64,000 bases of DNA from an uncultured Aliiroseovarius sp. (GTDB lineage: Bacteria > Pseudomonadota > Alphaproteobacteria > Rhodobacterales > Rhodobacteraceae). A model generated the notes under the pieces. That model was not told the origin of the DNA and did no database searches. It worked only from the letters and a program-made list of their open reading frames with translations. Location: positions 620,001-684,000 of the forward strand of contig NZ_CANMFT010000001.1 of NCBI RefSeq assembly GCF_947497285.1. The letters run 5' to 3'. Of this stretch, positions 25,284-35,337 are shown one piece after another; position 1 is the first letter of the stretch, and every line of letters begins with the position of its first letter. A program made the translations under genes and the position numbers.

Positions 25284-25481
25284 CGGGCCTCCGGGTTGTT
25301 GTCTGGCTCAAGACATAGGACGGGGGCAGGGCAGTTGCAATCATTGCGCGGCCATGGCGCAGCCCAGATGTTTGGGCATGATGTCACGGGCGTAAAATAG
25401 CCGATTTTCCCCCCTTGGGGGTTTTGACCCGGCCTTGCGCGCCCTTTATAGGTAGGCAACAGTTTCCACGAGGGCGCGCGC

Positions 25482-28022
25482 GTGATCAGATTTATCCTTG
25501 GCATATTCGGTGCCGTCTTTACGGGCATCACCTTGGCCGTCTTTATGGGCGCGCTGGCGATTGGTGGCATTTTCTGGATGTATTCCAGGGACTTGCCAAG
25601 CCACGAGCAATTGGCCACCTATACGCCTGCGACCATCAGCCGGGTCTATTCCGGTGAAGGCCAGATGATGGATGAGTTCGCCCGCGAACGTCGACTGTTC
25701 ACCCCAGCGGCAGAGATTCCCGACCTCGTGAAGCACGCCTTCATCTCGGCCGAGGATAAAAACTTCTACACCCATGCCGGGTTTGATCCGCGCGGCATTG
25801 CCGCCGCCGCCCTTGAAGCGGCGCGCGGGGGAAAGTTGCGGGGCGCCTCGACCATTCCGCAGCAGGTGGTGAAAAACTTCCTGCTCAGCTCGGAACGGTC
25901 GGCGGAACGCAAGATCAAAGAGCTGATCTTGTCAGTGCGGCTGGAAAGCACCTTGTCCAAAGAAGATATCCTTGCGCTGTATCTGAACGAGATCTTTCTG
26001 GGCCAGAACTCATATGGCGTGACCGCTGCCGCACAGACCTATTTCAACAAAACGCTTGATGACCTGCAGCCGCACGAAGCCGCAACACTGGCGGCGATGC
26101 CGCAGGCGCCGGGCAAATATCACCCGGTGCGCGCCAAGGACGTGGTGTTCCAACGCCGCAACTATGTTCTGCGCGAGATGTTTCAGAACGGCTATATCGA
26201 CAAGGCGACCTATGAGGCCGAGATCGAACTGCCGTTGCGGTCCGTCCAGAACGGCGATTTCCCGGCGTTCCGCGACGCGCTGCCGCCGCGCGACTACTTC
26301 TCGGACGAAATTCGCCGTCAGTTGAGCCGCGATTTCGGGGAAGAGGAGTTTTTCACCGGTGGTCTGACCGTTCGCGCCACTGTGGATCCGGACCTGCAAG
26401 AGGTTGCAGCCCAAAGCCTTCGCATTGGGTTGGAGCAATATGACCGCGGGCGCGGCGTCTATCGCCCCTCTGGTGTGACCTTGCCGCAAGACGTTTTGGG
26501 CGACGAGGCCGCATGGCGCGCCGCTTTGGGCGACACGAAGTTTCCGCGCGACATCCTTGGCTGGCACCCGGCTGTGGTGTTAGAGGTCGGCGGCAATGAC
26601 GCGCGCGTGGGCATCGAGGGCGTCGACGAAGATGACGACGGCCACTGGATCCCCGCCAAGGACGTGACCTGGGCGCGACGTCGCAATGAAGACGGCAGCC
26701 TTGGCCGCCGCGCACAGGTCGCCGGCGATCTTCTGAAGGTGGGCGAGGTCGTCCACGTGCGCCAAATGACCAGCGACGAGGACGGCAGCTTCATTCGCTG
26801 GACCCTGCGGCAGGTGCCGGAAGTGCAGGGCGGTTTCATGGCGATGGATGTGAACACCGGCCGTGTTCTGGCGATGCAGGGCGGGTTTAGCTATCAGCAT
26901 TCGGTGTTCAACCGCGCCACGCAGGCCACGCGCCAGCCGGGATCAAGCTTCAAGCCCTTCGTCTATGCGGCTGCTCTGGACAGCGGGTTTTCCCCCGCCA
27001 CCATCGTCATCGACGCGCCGATCGAGGTTATGGCCGGAGGCAAGATCTGGCGCCCCAAGAACTATTCGAACAAGTTTTATGGCCCGACACCTTTGCGCAC
27101 CGGGATCGAGCAATCGCGCAACCTGATGACGGTGCGGCTGGCACAGGAAATCGGGATGGATACGGTCGCAGGCTATGCCGAACGGTTCGGAGTTTACGAC
27201 CGCATGAACCCGTTCCTTGCGAACTCTCTGGGGGCCGAGGAAACGACGCTGTTTCGCATGGTTGCCGCCTATGCAATGTTTGCCAATGGGGGCGAGCGGG
27301 TCGAACCCACCTTGGTCGACCGGGTGCAGGACCGCTGGGGCGAGACCGTGTATCGCCACGACCGGCGCGATTGCGCGGATTGCGACGACCCGATGCTGGG
27401 GGCCGGCGAAGCGCCCACCATCGTGTCCAACCGCGAACGGGTGATGGACGCGATCACCGCCTATCAACTGACCTCGATGATGCGGGGGGTCGTGGAACGC
27501 GGCACCGCGCGTCGGGCGGTCAATCTGCCTGTGCCAACAGCGGGCAAGACCGGCACCACCAACGATGAACGCGATGCCTGGTTCATTGGCTTCACGTCGA
27601 ACATCGTAGCAGGCTGTTATATCGGCTATGATCGTCCGCGCACCATGCCCGGCGCCTCGGGTGGGGGGATGTGCGGGCCTGTGTTCCAACGCTTCATGAC
27701 GGAAGCTGTCAAAGAATATGGCGGCGGGGAATTCAAAGTGCCGCCGGGGGGGCATTTCATTAAGATCGACCGCTTCTCAGGCGCCCGCCTGCCGGACAAC
27801 GCCTCGGGCGATCATGTGGTTGCTGAATATTTCCGTGACGGCGAAGAGCCTCTGTTCGGGGTGATGTTTGACGGTGGGTTTGCCATGGGGGTGAACTTGC
27901 CGATGTTCAATCGTGGCGAAGGGGACGACGGGGCCAGCGAGGTTACGACATCGACCGGCAAAAGTGTGGTTGTGCCCGGTAAGGCCGATTTTGGTTCGCT
28001 GTCGTCTGGCGGATTGTATTAA
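25482..28022 (+). CDS. mrcA: Penicillin-binding protein 1A (bifunctional)
   Basis: 846 residues. One N-terminal membrane helix (residues 2-30) is followed by the GT51 transglycosylase domain (SAEDKNFYTHAGFDPRGIA with the catalytic Glu, then GASTIPQQVVKNFLL and LALYLNEIFLGQNSYG). An OB-like insert of about 130 residues comes next (EGVDEDDDGHWIPAKDVTWARR). The transpeptidase domain has SSFK near residue 490, QSRN near residue 546 and KTGTTNDERDAWF near residue 688. It polymerises and cross-links peptidoglycan at the inner membrane. The start at 25482 is GTG with GAGGGCG upstream. In many relatives an amidase gene precedes it and prfB follows; neither is here. Confidence 0.95.
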   Translation: MIRFILGIFGAVFTGITLAVFMGALAIGGIFWMYSRDLPSHEQLATYTPATISRVYSGEGQMMDEFARERRLFTPAAEIPDLVKHAFISAEDKNFYTHAGFDPRGIAAAALEAARGGKLRGASTIPQQVVKNFLLSSERSAERKIKELILSVRLESTLSKEDILALYLNEIFLGQNSYGVTAAAQTYFNKTLDDLQPHEAATLAAMPQAPGKYHPVRAKDVVFQRRNYVLREMFQNGYIDKATYEAEIELPLRSVQNGDFPAFRDALPPRDYFSDEIRRQLSRDFGEEEFFTGGLTVRATVDPDLQEVAAQSLRIGLEQYDRGRGVYRPSGVTLPQDVLGDEAAWRAALGDTKFPRDILGWHPAVVLEVGGNDARVGIEGVDEDDDGHWIPAKDVTWARRRNEDGSLGRRAQVAGDLLKVGEVVHVRQMTSDEDGSFIRWTLRQVPEVQGGFMAMDVNTGRVLAMQGGFSYQHSVFNRATQATRQPGSSFKPFVYAAALDSGFSPATIVIDAPIEVMAGGKIWRPKNYSNKFYGPTPLRTGIEQSRNLMTVRLAQEIGMDTVAGYAERFGVYDRMNPFLANSLGAEETTLFRMVAAYAMFANGGERVEPTLVDRVQDRWGETVYRHDRRDCADCDDPMLGAGEAPTIVSNRERVMDAITAYQLTSMMRGVVERGTARRAVNLPVPTAGKTGTTNDERDAWFIGFTSNIVAGCYIGYDRPRTMPGASGGGMCGPVFQRFMTEAVKEYGGGEFKVPPGGHFIKIDRFSGARLPDNASGDHVVAEYFRDGEEPLFGVMFDGGFAMGVNLPMFNRGEGDDGASEVTTSTGKSVVVPGKADFGSLSSGGLY

Positions 28023-28608
28023 GGCGCACCAAAACGCCAGATTGTTGACACGCGAAACCCCTGCCGGGCAGGGGGATCGGCGCTTTGTTAACTATTCTTG
28101 TGCGGCCAACCGCATTTTGCCCATTGTATTTGTGGGGCCGGACCACTTATGTTCAAGGAAGGTGATCCGCGCCGACGCGCCCGGCCACCGAAAAGTTACG
28201 CTGCTTTATCGACCGACTGCAGGCCAAAGAGTCGCAGGTCGGGATGAATCAGACCGAGAGCGCCCCGGAACGCACCCAAAAGATGGGCTGGCTGCCGGAG
28301 CCGGAAATTGAAGACCAAGGATGGACCGGGCCGAAACGCCAGCCAGCTTTGTCGGATAATGCGCCCGATGCCCGGACTGGGATAGGGTAATGAATGGGTC
28401 AAGCACTGGCTTCCGATCACTCGGAACCCGCCACTTGACCGGAGAAGAAACGCGATGATGCGTGTGAGGATCGAGCAATCTAGAACGGTGGGGCGCATGC
28501 CCCTTGCCGCGTTGCCGCTTCCCCTGCATCGCTTCGCCCTGACAAGTCACCCGATGAACCGCGCGCTTCCACCAGGAAGGGCGCCGGATTTGGGTGCAGA
28601 AAGACATA
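28023..28608 (+). other. Long intergenic leader before rne
   Basis: 586 bases without a convincing gene. A GC hairpin at 28059-28075 (CCCCTGC/GCAGGGG) follows mrcA but lacks a T-tract. Around 28200-28600 there are several short self-complementary stretches. RNase E genes are commonly autoregulated through a long 5' leader, so most of this may be transcribed leader. No promoter with a good -10 was found. Confidence 0.4.
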
Positions 28609-31422
28609 ATGGCAAAGAAGATGCTAATCGACGCCACCCACGCGGAAGAAACGCGCGTTGTGGTGGTGGATGGAAACAAGGTCGAGGAATTTGACTTTGA
28701 ATCAGAAAACAAACGCCAGCTAGCTGGTAACATTTATCTGGCAAAGGTCACGCGGGTTGAACCCTCGTTGCAAGCGGCCTTTGTGGATTATGGCGGAAAC
28801 CGGCATGGTTTCCTGGCCTTTTCGGAAATTCACCCGGACTATTATCAGATCCCCGTCGCAGATCGCGAGGCGCTGTTAGAAGAAGAACGCGCCTATGCCG
28901 AAGCGATGGCCGCTGAGGATGAAAAGCCCAAATCGCGCCGTCGCCGGTCACGTCCCCGGTCGCGCTCCAAGGCGGAAGAAGCAAGCACGGACGATGCGGT
29001 TGCAACCAAGGACGTCGAAGCCACAAGCTCGGCTTTGGACGTGATCGACCTTGATGAAGGTGCGAGCGACCCGCTTGAAGGGCAATCCCCGATGGAGCTG
29101 GTCCATGAAACGCCGGTCGAAGAACCGTCGGACGATGACACGACAGACGCGCAGGGCAAAGCGGACAAGCAGTCCGTGGCCCAAGGCAGTGACGCGGACA
29201 GCCAGACCGACGACAACGGCGACGATGACGACGATGACGACGACGAACCGCTGGACGCGTCTGAAAAGGACGACCAGATCGAAAGCGTCGCCGATGATGA
29301 TGTGGCCGAAGAAATTCGCCCGCGCCGCAAGCCACGCGCCAAACGCTACAAGATCCAAGAAGTCGTCAAAGTGCGCCAGATCCTTCTGGTGCAGGTCGTT
29401 AAGGAAGAACGTGGCAACAAGGGCGCGGCCCTGACCACCTATCTGTCACTGGCAGGCCGGTATTGCGTCCTGATGCCGAACACAGCACGGGGCGGCGGGA
29501 TCAGCCGCAAAATCACCAATGCCGCTGACCGCAAGAAACTGAAGGAAATCGCCACCGAGATCGACGTGCCCAAAGGGGCCGGGTTGATCGTGCGCACCGC
29601 AGGTGCCAAACGCACCAAGTCAGAGATCAAGCGCGACTATGAATACTTGCAGCGCCTGTGGGAGCAGATCCGGGAATTCACGTTGAACTCCACCGCGCCC
29701 GCCAAGATTTATGAAGAAGGCAACCTGATCAAACGCTCGATCCGCGATCTGTATTCGCGCGAGATTGACGAAGTTTTCGTGGAAGGCGAGGCCGGATACC
29801 GCATCGCCAAGGACTTCATGAAAATGATCATGCCGTCCCACGCCAAGAACGTGAAGCTTTACAACGAACCGATGCCGCTTTTCGCCCGCTATCAGGTCGA
29901 AAGCTACCTGTCGGCCATGTTCAACCCGACGGTTCAACTGCGTTCGGGCGGCTATATCGTGATTGGCGTCACCGAGGCACTGGTTGCCATCGACGTGAAC
30001 TCCGGTCGGGCCACCAAAGAAGGCTCGATCGAAGAAACGGCGCTGAAGACCAACCTTGAAGCCGCCGAAGAAGTCGCCCGCCAACTGCGTCTGCGCGACC
30101 TTGCCGGTCTGATCGTGATCGACTTCATCGACATGGAAGAACGCCGCAACAACAACGCGGTTGAAAAGCGTCTGAAAGACAAGCTGAAAACGGACCGAGC
30201 GCGCATCCAAGTGGGTCGTATCTCGGGCTTCGGCTTGGCCGAGATGTCACGCCAGCGCCTGCGCCCCGGCATGATCGAGGCCACCACCCAACCGTGCAAC
30301 CACTGTCACGGCACCGGCTTGATCCGTTCGGACGACAACCTTGCGCTGAATATCCTGCGCCAGCTGGAAGAAGAAGGTGTTCGCCGCCGGTCACGCGAGG
30401 TTCTGGTCAAGGCCCCGGTTGGCATCGTCAACTTCCTGATGAACAACAAGCGCGAACATATCGCGCAGATCGAAGCGCGCTATGGCATGGCGGTTCGGAT
30501 CGAAGCCGATCCGTTCCTGATCTCGCCCGACTATTCGATCGAGAAGTTCAAGACCGCGACGCGTTCGGTGCCCGAGGCAACAGCCCCGGTCGTGTCGGTG
30601 AATGCGTCACTGATGGATGAGATCGACGAGGCCGAAGAGGTCGTCGAAGCCGAAGTTGTCTCCGACGAGAATGCAGACGACGAAAACAAGCCGAAAAAAC
30701 GCCGTCGGCGTCGGCGTCGGCGCCGGTCTTCATCGCGCAATGGTGACGATCGTCAAAACGGTCAGGATGACGACAGCCGCTCGGATGATGATGCCGGTGG
30801 AGAGCCTGCAGAAGCGGGCGACGTTAAGCAAGACAGTGGTGGCAAGGATGCAGCGGACGCGGGCGAAGATGCGCCGAAACCCAAGCGGTCGCGCACGCGG
30901 ACATCGAAGAAGAAAGATGATGAAGCATCCGCGGATGCGGCAAAGTCTGATGTCACTGCCGACGTAGCGCCCGACGCAGACGGGGACGCGCCCGCCAAGC
31001 CCAAACGGGCCCCGCGCAAGCGCACACCGAAAGTCAAAGCTGACGAAAGCGCGCCGGCCGATGCGACGACCGAAAACGCAGAGAAGAAGCCTGCGCGCAA
31101 GTCTCGGGCAAAACCGGCCAAGGCGGCGGATGCAGTGGCTGAGGAGGCAACCCCGGACAGCAAAGACGCTGTGGAGAAGCCCAAGAAGGTCACCCGCAAG
31201 CGGGCACCGACCAGCCGAAAGAAGAAGGCCGAGGACGGCACAGCCGACACCACCGATGCCATTGCCGACAGCGCGCCAGCCGAGGGGAAAGCCAAAGCGA
31301 AGCCCGCGCCGGCGCCAGAACCAGCAATGGCCAGCGCCCCGGCGCCCACGGCCCAGCCTGAGCCGAAGGCCGACACTCCGGCCAAGCCCAAGCGCAAGGG
31401 GTGGTGGTCTTTGGGGAAGTAG
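28609..31422 (+). CDS. rne: Ribonuclease E
   Basis: 937 residues from ATG 28609 (MAKKMLIDATHAEETRVVVV). The S1 domain is split by an acidic insert at about residues 100-240, which includes a run of Asp codons, as in alphaproteobacterial RNase E. The catalytic DNase I-like core has AIDVNSGRATKEGSIEETAL and LAGLIVIDFIDME with the magnesium-binding Asp residues, and the zinc link is CNHCHGTGLI. The C-terminal 270 residues are low-complexity, rich in Lys, Ala, Asp and Pro, with a run of ten arginines near residue 700. This is the degradosome scaffold and RNA-binding region. The frame opens 15 nt earlier at 28594. A strong terminator follows. Confidence 0.95.
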   Translation: MAKKMLIDATHAEETRVVVVDGNKVEEFDFESENKRQLAGNIYLAKVTRVEPSLQAAFVDYGGNRHGFLAFSEIHPDYYQIPVADREALLEEERAYAEAMAAEDEKPKSRRRRSRPRSRSKAEEASTDDAVATKDVEATSSALDVIDLDEGASDPLEGQSPMELVHETPVEEPSDDDTTDAQGKADKQSVAQGSDADSQTDDNGDDDDDDDDEPLDASEKDDQIESVADDDVAEEIRPRRKPRAKRYKIQEVVKVRQILLVQVVKEERGNKGAALTTYLSLAGRYCVLMPNTARGGGISRKITNAADRKKLKEIATEIDVPKGAGLIVRTAGAKRTKSEIKRDYEYLQRLWEQIREFTLNSTAPAKIYEEGNLIKRSIRDLYSREIDEVFVEGEAGYRIAKDFMKMIMPSHAKNVKLYNEPMPLFARYQVESYLSAMFNPTVQLRSGGYIVIGVTEALVAIDVNSGRATKEGSIEETALKTNLEAAEEVARQLRLRDLAGLIVIDFIDMEERRNNNAVEKRLKDKLKTDRARIQVGRISGFGLAEMSRQRLRPGMIEATTQPCNHCHGTGLIRSDDNLALNILRQLEEEGVRRRSREVLVKAPVGIVNFLMNNKREHIAQIEARYGMAVRIEADPFLISPDYSIEKFKTATRSVPEATAPVVSVNASLMDEIDEAEEVVEAEVVSDENADDENKPKKRRRRRRRRRSSSRNGDDRQNGQDDDSRSDDDAGGEPAEAGDVKQDSGGKDAADAGEDAPKPKRSRTRTSKKKDDEASADAAKSDVTADVAPDADGDAPAKPKRAPRKRTPKVKADESAPADATTENAEKKPARKSRAKPAKAADAVAEEATPDSKDAVEKPKKVTRKRAPTSRKKKAEDGTADTTDAIADSAPAEGKAKAKPAPAPEPAMASAPAPTAQPEPKADTPAKPKRKGWWSLGK

Positions 31423-31444
31423 TGCCCTGAAGCGGAAACAAAGA

Positions 31445-31472
31445 GGCCGGGCATCGCGCCCGGCCTTTTTTG
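31445..31472 (+). terminator. Rho-independent terminator of rne
   Basis: GGCCGGGC (31445-31452) pairs with GCCCGGCC (31458-31465) around a 5-nt loop and is followed by six T. The gene on the far side, tusA, is convergent. Confidence 0.9.
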
Positions 31473-31496
31473 TTCAATATCGACGCGGCTTACCTG

Positions 31497-31724
31497 TTAG
31501 CCTTTGCGGATGAAATACAGCGTAACTGCTTCGTGCTCTTCCTGACCGACCAGAATGTGGCCTTGTTCCGCGCAGAAATGCGGCACGTCAATCACGGCGG
31601 CCGGATCTGTCGCTTGAAGACGCAAAACCTGACCAGAAGCCAGCGATTTCAGTCGCTTGCGCGCCTTCAGAACGGGCAGGGGGCAAAGCAGCCCCACTGC
31701 GTCAAGGTCGTCGTCGAACTCCAT
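31497..31724 (-). CDS. tusA: TusA-like sulfurtransferase
   Basis: 75 residues. The family motif LLCPLPVLKARKRLKSL near residue 13 carries the persulfide cysteine, and DPAAVIDVPHFCAEQGH matches the second conserved block. TusA-like proteins carry sulfur as a persulfide to tRNA thiolation, molybdenum cofactor synthesis or sulfur oxidation. The specific pathway cannot be told here. It is divergent from ccdA, a membrane reductant carrier, with 115 nt between the starts, so a shared link to thiol chemistry is possible but not shown. Confidence 0.88.
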   Translation of the reverse strand: MEFDDDLDAVGLLCPLPVLKARKRLKSLASGQVLRLQATDPAAVIDVPHFCAEQGHILVGQEEHEAVTLYFIRKG

Positions 31725-31839
31725 ATCTTCCCATAAGGTTTTCGCTTGGCGCTGTCTATCCGGCCCGAGGCACTAATTTGTCGCGCAGTTGTGACAAACC
31801 GGCACGTGACGGCGGACAATTCCCGCGCTATGTGAAGGC

Positions 31840-32592
31840 ATGTTTGGATTTGATCTCATTGATGCAAGCCTTCTGCCTGCGCTGTTTATCGCCTTTGCGG
31901 CGGGGATTCTGAGTTTTCTCAGCCCCTGCGTCCTTCCCATCGTTCCCCCCTATCTGGCGTATATGTCTGGCGTCAGCATGGGCGAAATGAGCGAAGGGAA
32001 AGGGGCTGCGCGCAAGGCGACCGTGGCCGCCTTGTTCTTCGTCATGGGTCTGTCCACGGTGTTCTTGTTTCTTGGGTTCGCAGCCTCGGCCTTTGGGGCG
32101 TTCTTTTTACAAAACCAAACTTTATTCGCGAGTTTTGCGGGCGTTTTGGTGATGGTGTTCGGCGCGCATTTTCTGGGCGTGATCTCTATCCCGTTTCTGA
32201 ACCGCGAGGCCCGGATCGACGCGGGCGACCAAGGCGGTAGCGCGTTCGGTGCCTATCTGCTTGGCCTTGCCTTCGCCTTCGGTTGGACCCCCTGCATCGG
32301 CCCACAGCTTGGCGCCATCCTGTCACTGGCTGCCTCTGAGGGATCGGTGACGCGCGGCACGACGCTTCTGGCGGTCTATGCCGCCGGACTGGGCATCCCC
32401 TTCTTGCTGGTGGCCGCCTTTTTCCCGCGCATGACGGGCCTCATGGCGTTCATGAAGCGCCATATGGAGCGGATCGAGCGGATCATGGGGCTGCTGTTGT
32501 GGACCATTGGTCTGATGATGCTGACGGGCGGGTTTTCGCGCTTTTCCTATTGGCTGCTGGAAACTTTCCCAGCGCTGGCGGCTTTGGGCTGA
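31840..32592 (+). CDS. ccdA: Cytochrome c biogenesis protein CcdA
   Basis: 250 residues with six predicted membrane helices. The two redox cysteines lie in conserved settings: FLSPCVLPIVPPYL near residue 30 and FGWTPCIGPQLGAIL near residue 150. CcdA carries electrons from cytoplasmic thioredoxin across the membrane to the periplasmic proteins that keep apocytochrome c reduced. The length is normal for the short CcdA form. It would serve cytochromes such as the one at 15.3 kb. Confidence 0.94.
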   Translation: MFGFDLIDASLLPALFIAFAAGILSFLSPCVLPIVPPYLAYMSGVSMGEMSEGKGAARKATVAALFFVMGLSTVFLFLGFAASAFGAFFLQNQTLFASFAGVLVMVFGAHFLGVISIPFLNREARIDAGDQGGSAFGAYLLGLAFAFGWTPCIGPQLGAILSLAASEGSVTRGTTLLAVYAAGLGIPFLLVAAFFPRMTGLMAFMKRHMERIERIMGLLLWTIGLMMLTGGFSRFSYWLLETFPALAALG

Positions 32593-32664
32593 TCTTTCAG
32601 AAAAGGACTTATTTTTGCCGAGTTACCCGGCTAGTGTCTGGTCCGAAACAGCTAGGTCGGGCCA

Positions 32665-33954
32665 ATGGAAGATGAAGCCGCCCCTCAGTCCTCTGCCACC
32701 CAACAGGTGCGCCGCCGCCGGGTTTTCTACATTCCAGGCTACGACCCCATTCATCCCCGCAGATACCGCGAACTTTACCGCAAGGAAGGTGCTGCACAGG
32801 CGGCCGTGTCAGGCTATGAGGTCAGCCTGATTGGGCGTCAGGGACCGGGAAGCTATGGCTGGCAGGTAACAGGTCGCATGGACGGGACCGAGACCGAAGC
32901 CGAGTTTGACGTTCTGGTCTGGTCTGACATCGTGCGCGACAGCATGCAGTTGAACATCGTGCAGACCTACCTTCTGATGATGCGCACGGCGTGGACCTAT
33001 ATTGCGTCTGGCACGCTTTGGCGGCTCATGCAGCTTCGAAAAGGCCCAGTGATCGCCGCGCTTTACCCGGTTGGCATGCTGATCTTGCAGTTGGTGTTGG
33101 CGCTGCTGCTTGGTCATGTGCTGGGTGGGGTCATCAGCTTTGCGGTCGGGCGTCTGGCGCTGTCAGGCGAAAGCACCGGGTTCGCGGTCCGCCAGATGGT
33201 GGCAGCGCTAAGCTATTGGGCTGTCTTCCTGACGACGCTGGTTGTGGTGCTGCGCTGGTTTCGCAAGGTCGATAACAAGCTCTATGTTTACTATCTGATG
33301 CATGACTATGCCTATTCGGCGCGCTCCAAGGGGGCAAACTCAGCAGCGCTCGAGGCGCGCATGGCGCTGTTTGTCGATCAAATCGCCGAGGCCTTGCGAT
33401 CTGACGTGGACGAAGTGTTGGTCGTCGGACACAGTTCAGGCGCTCATATCGGTGTGTCGGTTTTGGCGGACTTGCTGCGCGAGGGGCAGGTGGCGCCTTC
33501 GGGGCCAACGTTGGGCTTTCTGACCCTTGGGCAGGTGGTGCCGATGGTCAGTTTTCTGCCGGACGCGCATCGGCTGCGCCGCGATCTGCACTATCTGAGT
33601 GATCAGGCGGGAATTACATGGGTGGATATCACCGCCCCTGGCGATGGCTGTGCGTTTGCGTTGTGCGATCCGGTTTCGGTGACAGGTGTCGCGCCAGTCA
33701 CGGGCAAGCGCTGGCCGCTGGTGGTGTCGGCCGCTTTCACAAAAACGCTGAGCCCGGAACGCTGGAAGACGCTGCGCTGGCGCTTTTTTCGCCTTCATTT
33801 TCAATATCTTTGTGCGTTCGACCAACCCGGCGACTACGACTATTTCCGCATCACGGCCGGGCCGATGACATTGGGCCAGCGCTACCAAAACCGTCGCCCC
33901 TCGAACAGCCGGATCGAGGTGCCGATGTCAAAATACACGAGCACAGCCCCATGA
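32665..33954 (+). CDS. Membrane-associated alpha/beta-hydrolase-like protein
   Basis: 429 residues. The N-terminus reads RRRVFYIPGYDPIHPRRYRELY, a hydrolase-type first strand followed by the oxyanion region. Two long hydrophobic segments lie near residues 130-162 and 175-195 (LYPVGMLILQLVLALLLG; SYWAVFLTTLVVVLRWF). After them comes a nucleophile elbow, VLVVGHSSGAHIGVSVLADLL, near residue 255. The serine is plausible, but I cannot name the acid and histidine with certainty. The role is unknown; lipid or ester hydrolysis at the membrane is likely. It overlaps the P450 gene by 4 nt (ATGA), so the two are translated together. Confidence 0.65.
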   Translation: MEDEAAPQSSATQQVRRRRVFYIPGYDPIHPRRYRELYRKEGAAQAAVSGYEVSLIGRQGPGSYGWQVTGRMDGTETEAEFDVLVWSDIVRDSMQLNIVQTYLLMMRTAWTYIASGTLWRLMQLRKGPVIAALYPVGMLILQLVLALLLGHVLGGVISFAVGRLALSGESTGFAVRQMVAALSYWAVFLTTLVVVLRWFRKVDNKLYVYYLMHDYAYSARSKGANSAALEARMALFVDQIAEALRSDVDEVLVVGHSSGAHIGVSVLADLLREGQVAPSGPTLGFLTLGQVVPMVSFLPDAHRLRRDLHYLSDQAGITWVDITAPGDGCAFALCDPVSVTGVAPVTGKRWPLVVSAAFTKTLSPERWKTLRWRFFRLHFQYLCAFDQPGDYDYFRITAGPMTLGQRYQNRRPSNSRIEVPMSKYTSTAP

Positions 33955-35324
33955 CCGACCTCCTGCCCCCCAAACCAAAAGCCCGCGAGGGGCGCGTGTC
34001 GCTGTGGCGATATGCGCGGCTTTTTCGTCGCGATATCCTGTCGGCGCAGCCCGCTCGGCTCTACCGCGCATGGATGGCCGAGTTTCGCACGCCGTTTTTC
34101 CGCAGCTATCTGTGCAACGACCCGACACTGGTTGATCTGGTCCTGAAGGAACGACCTGACGATTTTCCCAAATCCGATCGCATCCGCGAAGGGCTGGCAC
34201 CGCTTTTGGGCAACTCGGTTTTTGTGACCAATGGCGCGATCTGGAAACGCCAACGCCGCATCATTGACCCAGCCTTTGAAGGGGGGCGCTTGAAAGAGGT
34301 TTTCCCTGCCATGTGGGATGCCGCGACCGCTGCGGTCGAGCGTTTGCGCCCGTTGGCAGATGGCTCGCCAACCGAGATCGAAGCGCAGACCAGCCATGCG
34401 GCGGCGGACGTCATCTTTCGCACGCTTTTCTCGATCCCGATCGAACACGAGGTGGCCGGACAGGTCTTTGACAAGTTCCGCGACCACCAGCGCGCGCAGC
34501 CGGTTCTTAACCTAGGGGCTGTTTTGCCGCTGCCGCACTGGTTTCCGCGGTTTCACAAACGGCAAACCAAACGCACAGCGCGCCAGATCCGCGGGTTGAT
34601 CACGCAACTGACGGCTGAACGGACGGCGGATATCAATGCCGGTCGGGCGCCGGACGACCTGGCCACCAAGATCATGACCACGACAGATCCCGAAACCGGC
34701 GATCGTTTCGATATGGAAGAAATGGTCGACCAGGTGGCGATCTTTTTCCTGGCGGGGCACGAAACCAGTGCCTCGGCGCTGGCGTGGGCGTTGTATCTGT
34801 TGGCGCTTTACCCTGATTGGCAGGACCGCATCGCAGCAGAGGCGCAAGGTGCGATTGATCCCGAAAAGATCTATTTCTCGACCATGTCCAAGTTGCGCCT
34901 GTCGCGCGACGTGTTTCGCGAAGCCCTGCGTCTGTATCCACCGGTGCCAATGATGGTGCGCCAAGCTGCATGTCCTGAGCAGTTTCGCGGGCGCGATGTG
35001 CCAAAATCCAGCCAGATCGTCCTAAGTCCTTGGCATTTGCACCGTCACGAACGGCTTTGGGATCGCCCTGATGCTTTCGATCCTGCTCGGTTTCAAACCC
35101 AAAATGGCAAGGCCTGTTTGCGCAACGCCTTTCTGCCGTTTTCCGCCGGGCAGCGTGTCTGCCCGGGTGCCGGGTTTGCGATGGTCGAAGGGCCGCTGAT
35201 CCTGTCGATGTTGGTGCGCGCCTTCCATTTCGATCTGGTCGATGATCGTCCAGCCGTTCCAGTTGCGCATTTGACGGTGCGCGGCAAGGACGGTATCTGG
35301 CTGCGGCTGACGCCGCGCGCCTGA
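33951..35324 (+). CDS. Cytochrome P450
   Basis: 457 residues, soluble, without an anchor. The I-helix oxygen-binding motif is AGHETSASALAW near residue 268, the ExxR of helix K is REALRLYPPVPMMVRQA near residue 324, and the haem loop FSAGQRVCPGAGFAM near residue 397 carries the thiolate Cys. The sequence resembles bacterial P450s of the CYP4-like or CYP102-like type more than terpene hydroxylases, but the substrate is unknown. No ferredoxin or reductase gene lies nearby, so its electrons come from elsewhere. The start inside the stop of the hydrolase gene indicates coupling. Confidence 0.92.
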   Translation: MTDLLPPKPKAREGRVSLWRYARLFRRDILSAQPARLYRAWMAEFRTPFFRSYLCNDPTLVDLVLKERPDDFPKSDRIREGLAPLLGNSVFVTNGAIWKRQRRIIDPAFEGGRLKEVFPAMWDAATAAVERLRPLADGSPTEIEAQTSHAAADVIFRTLFSIPIEHEVAGQVFDKFRDHQRAQPVLNLGAVLPLPHWFPRFHKRQTKRTARQIRGLITQLTAERTADINAGRAPDDLATKIMTTTDPETGDRFDMEEMVDQVAIFFLAGHETSASALAWALYLLALYPDWQDRIAAEAQGAIDPEKIYFSTMSKLRLSRDVFREALRLYPPVPMMVRQAACPEQFRGRDVPKSSQIVLSPWHLHRHERLWDRPDAFDPARFQTQNGKACLRNAFLPFSAGQRVCPGAGFAMVEGPLILSMLVRAFHFDLVDDRPAVPVAHLTVRGKDGIWLRLTPRA

Positions 35325-35337
35325 TCGTGGGGGCCTG

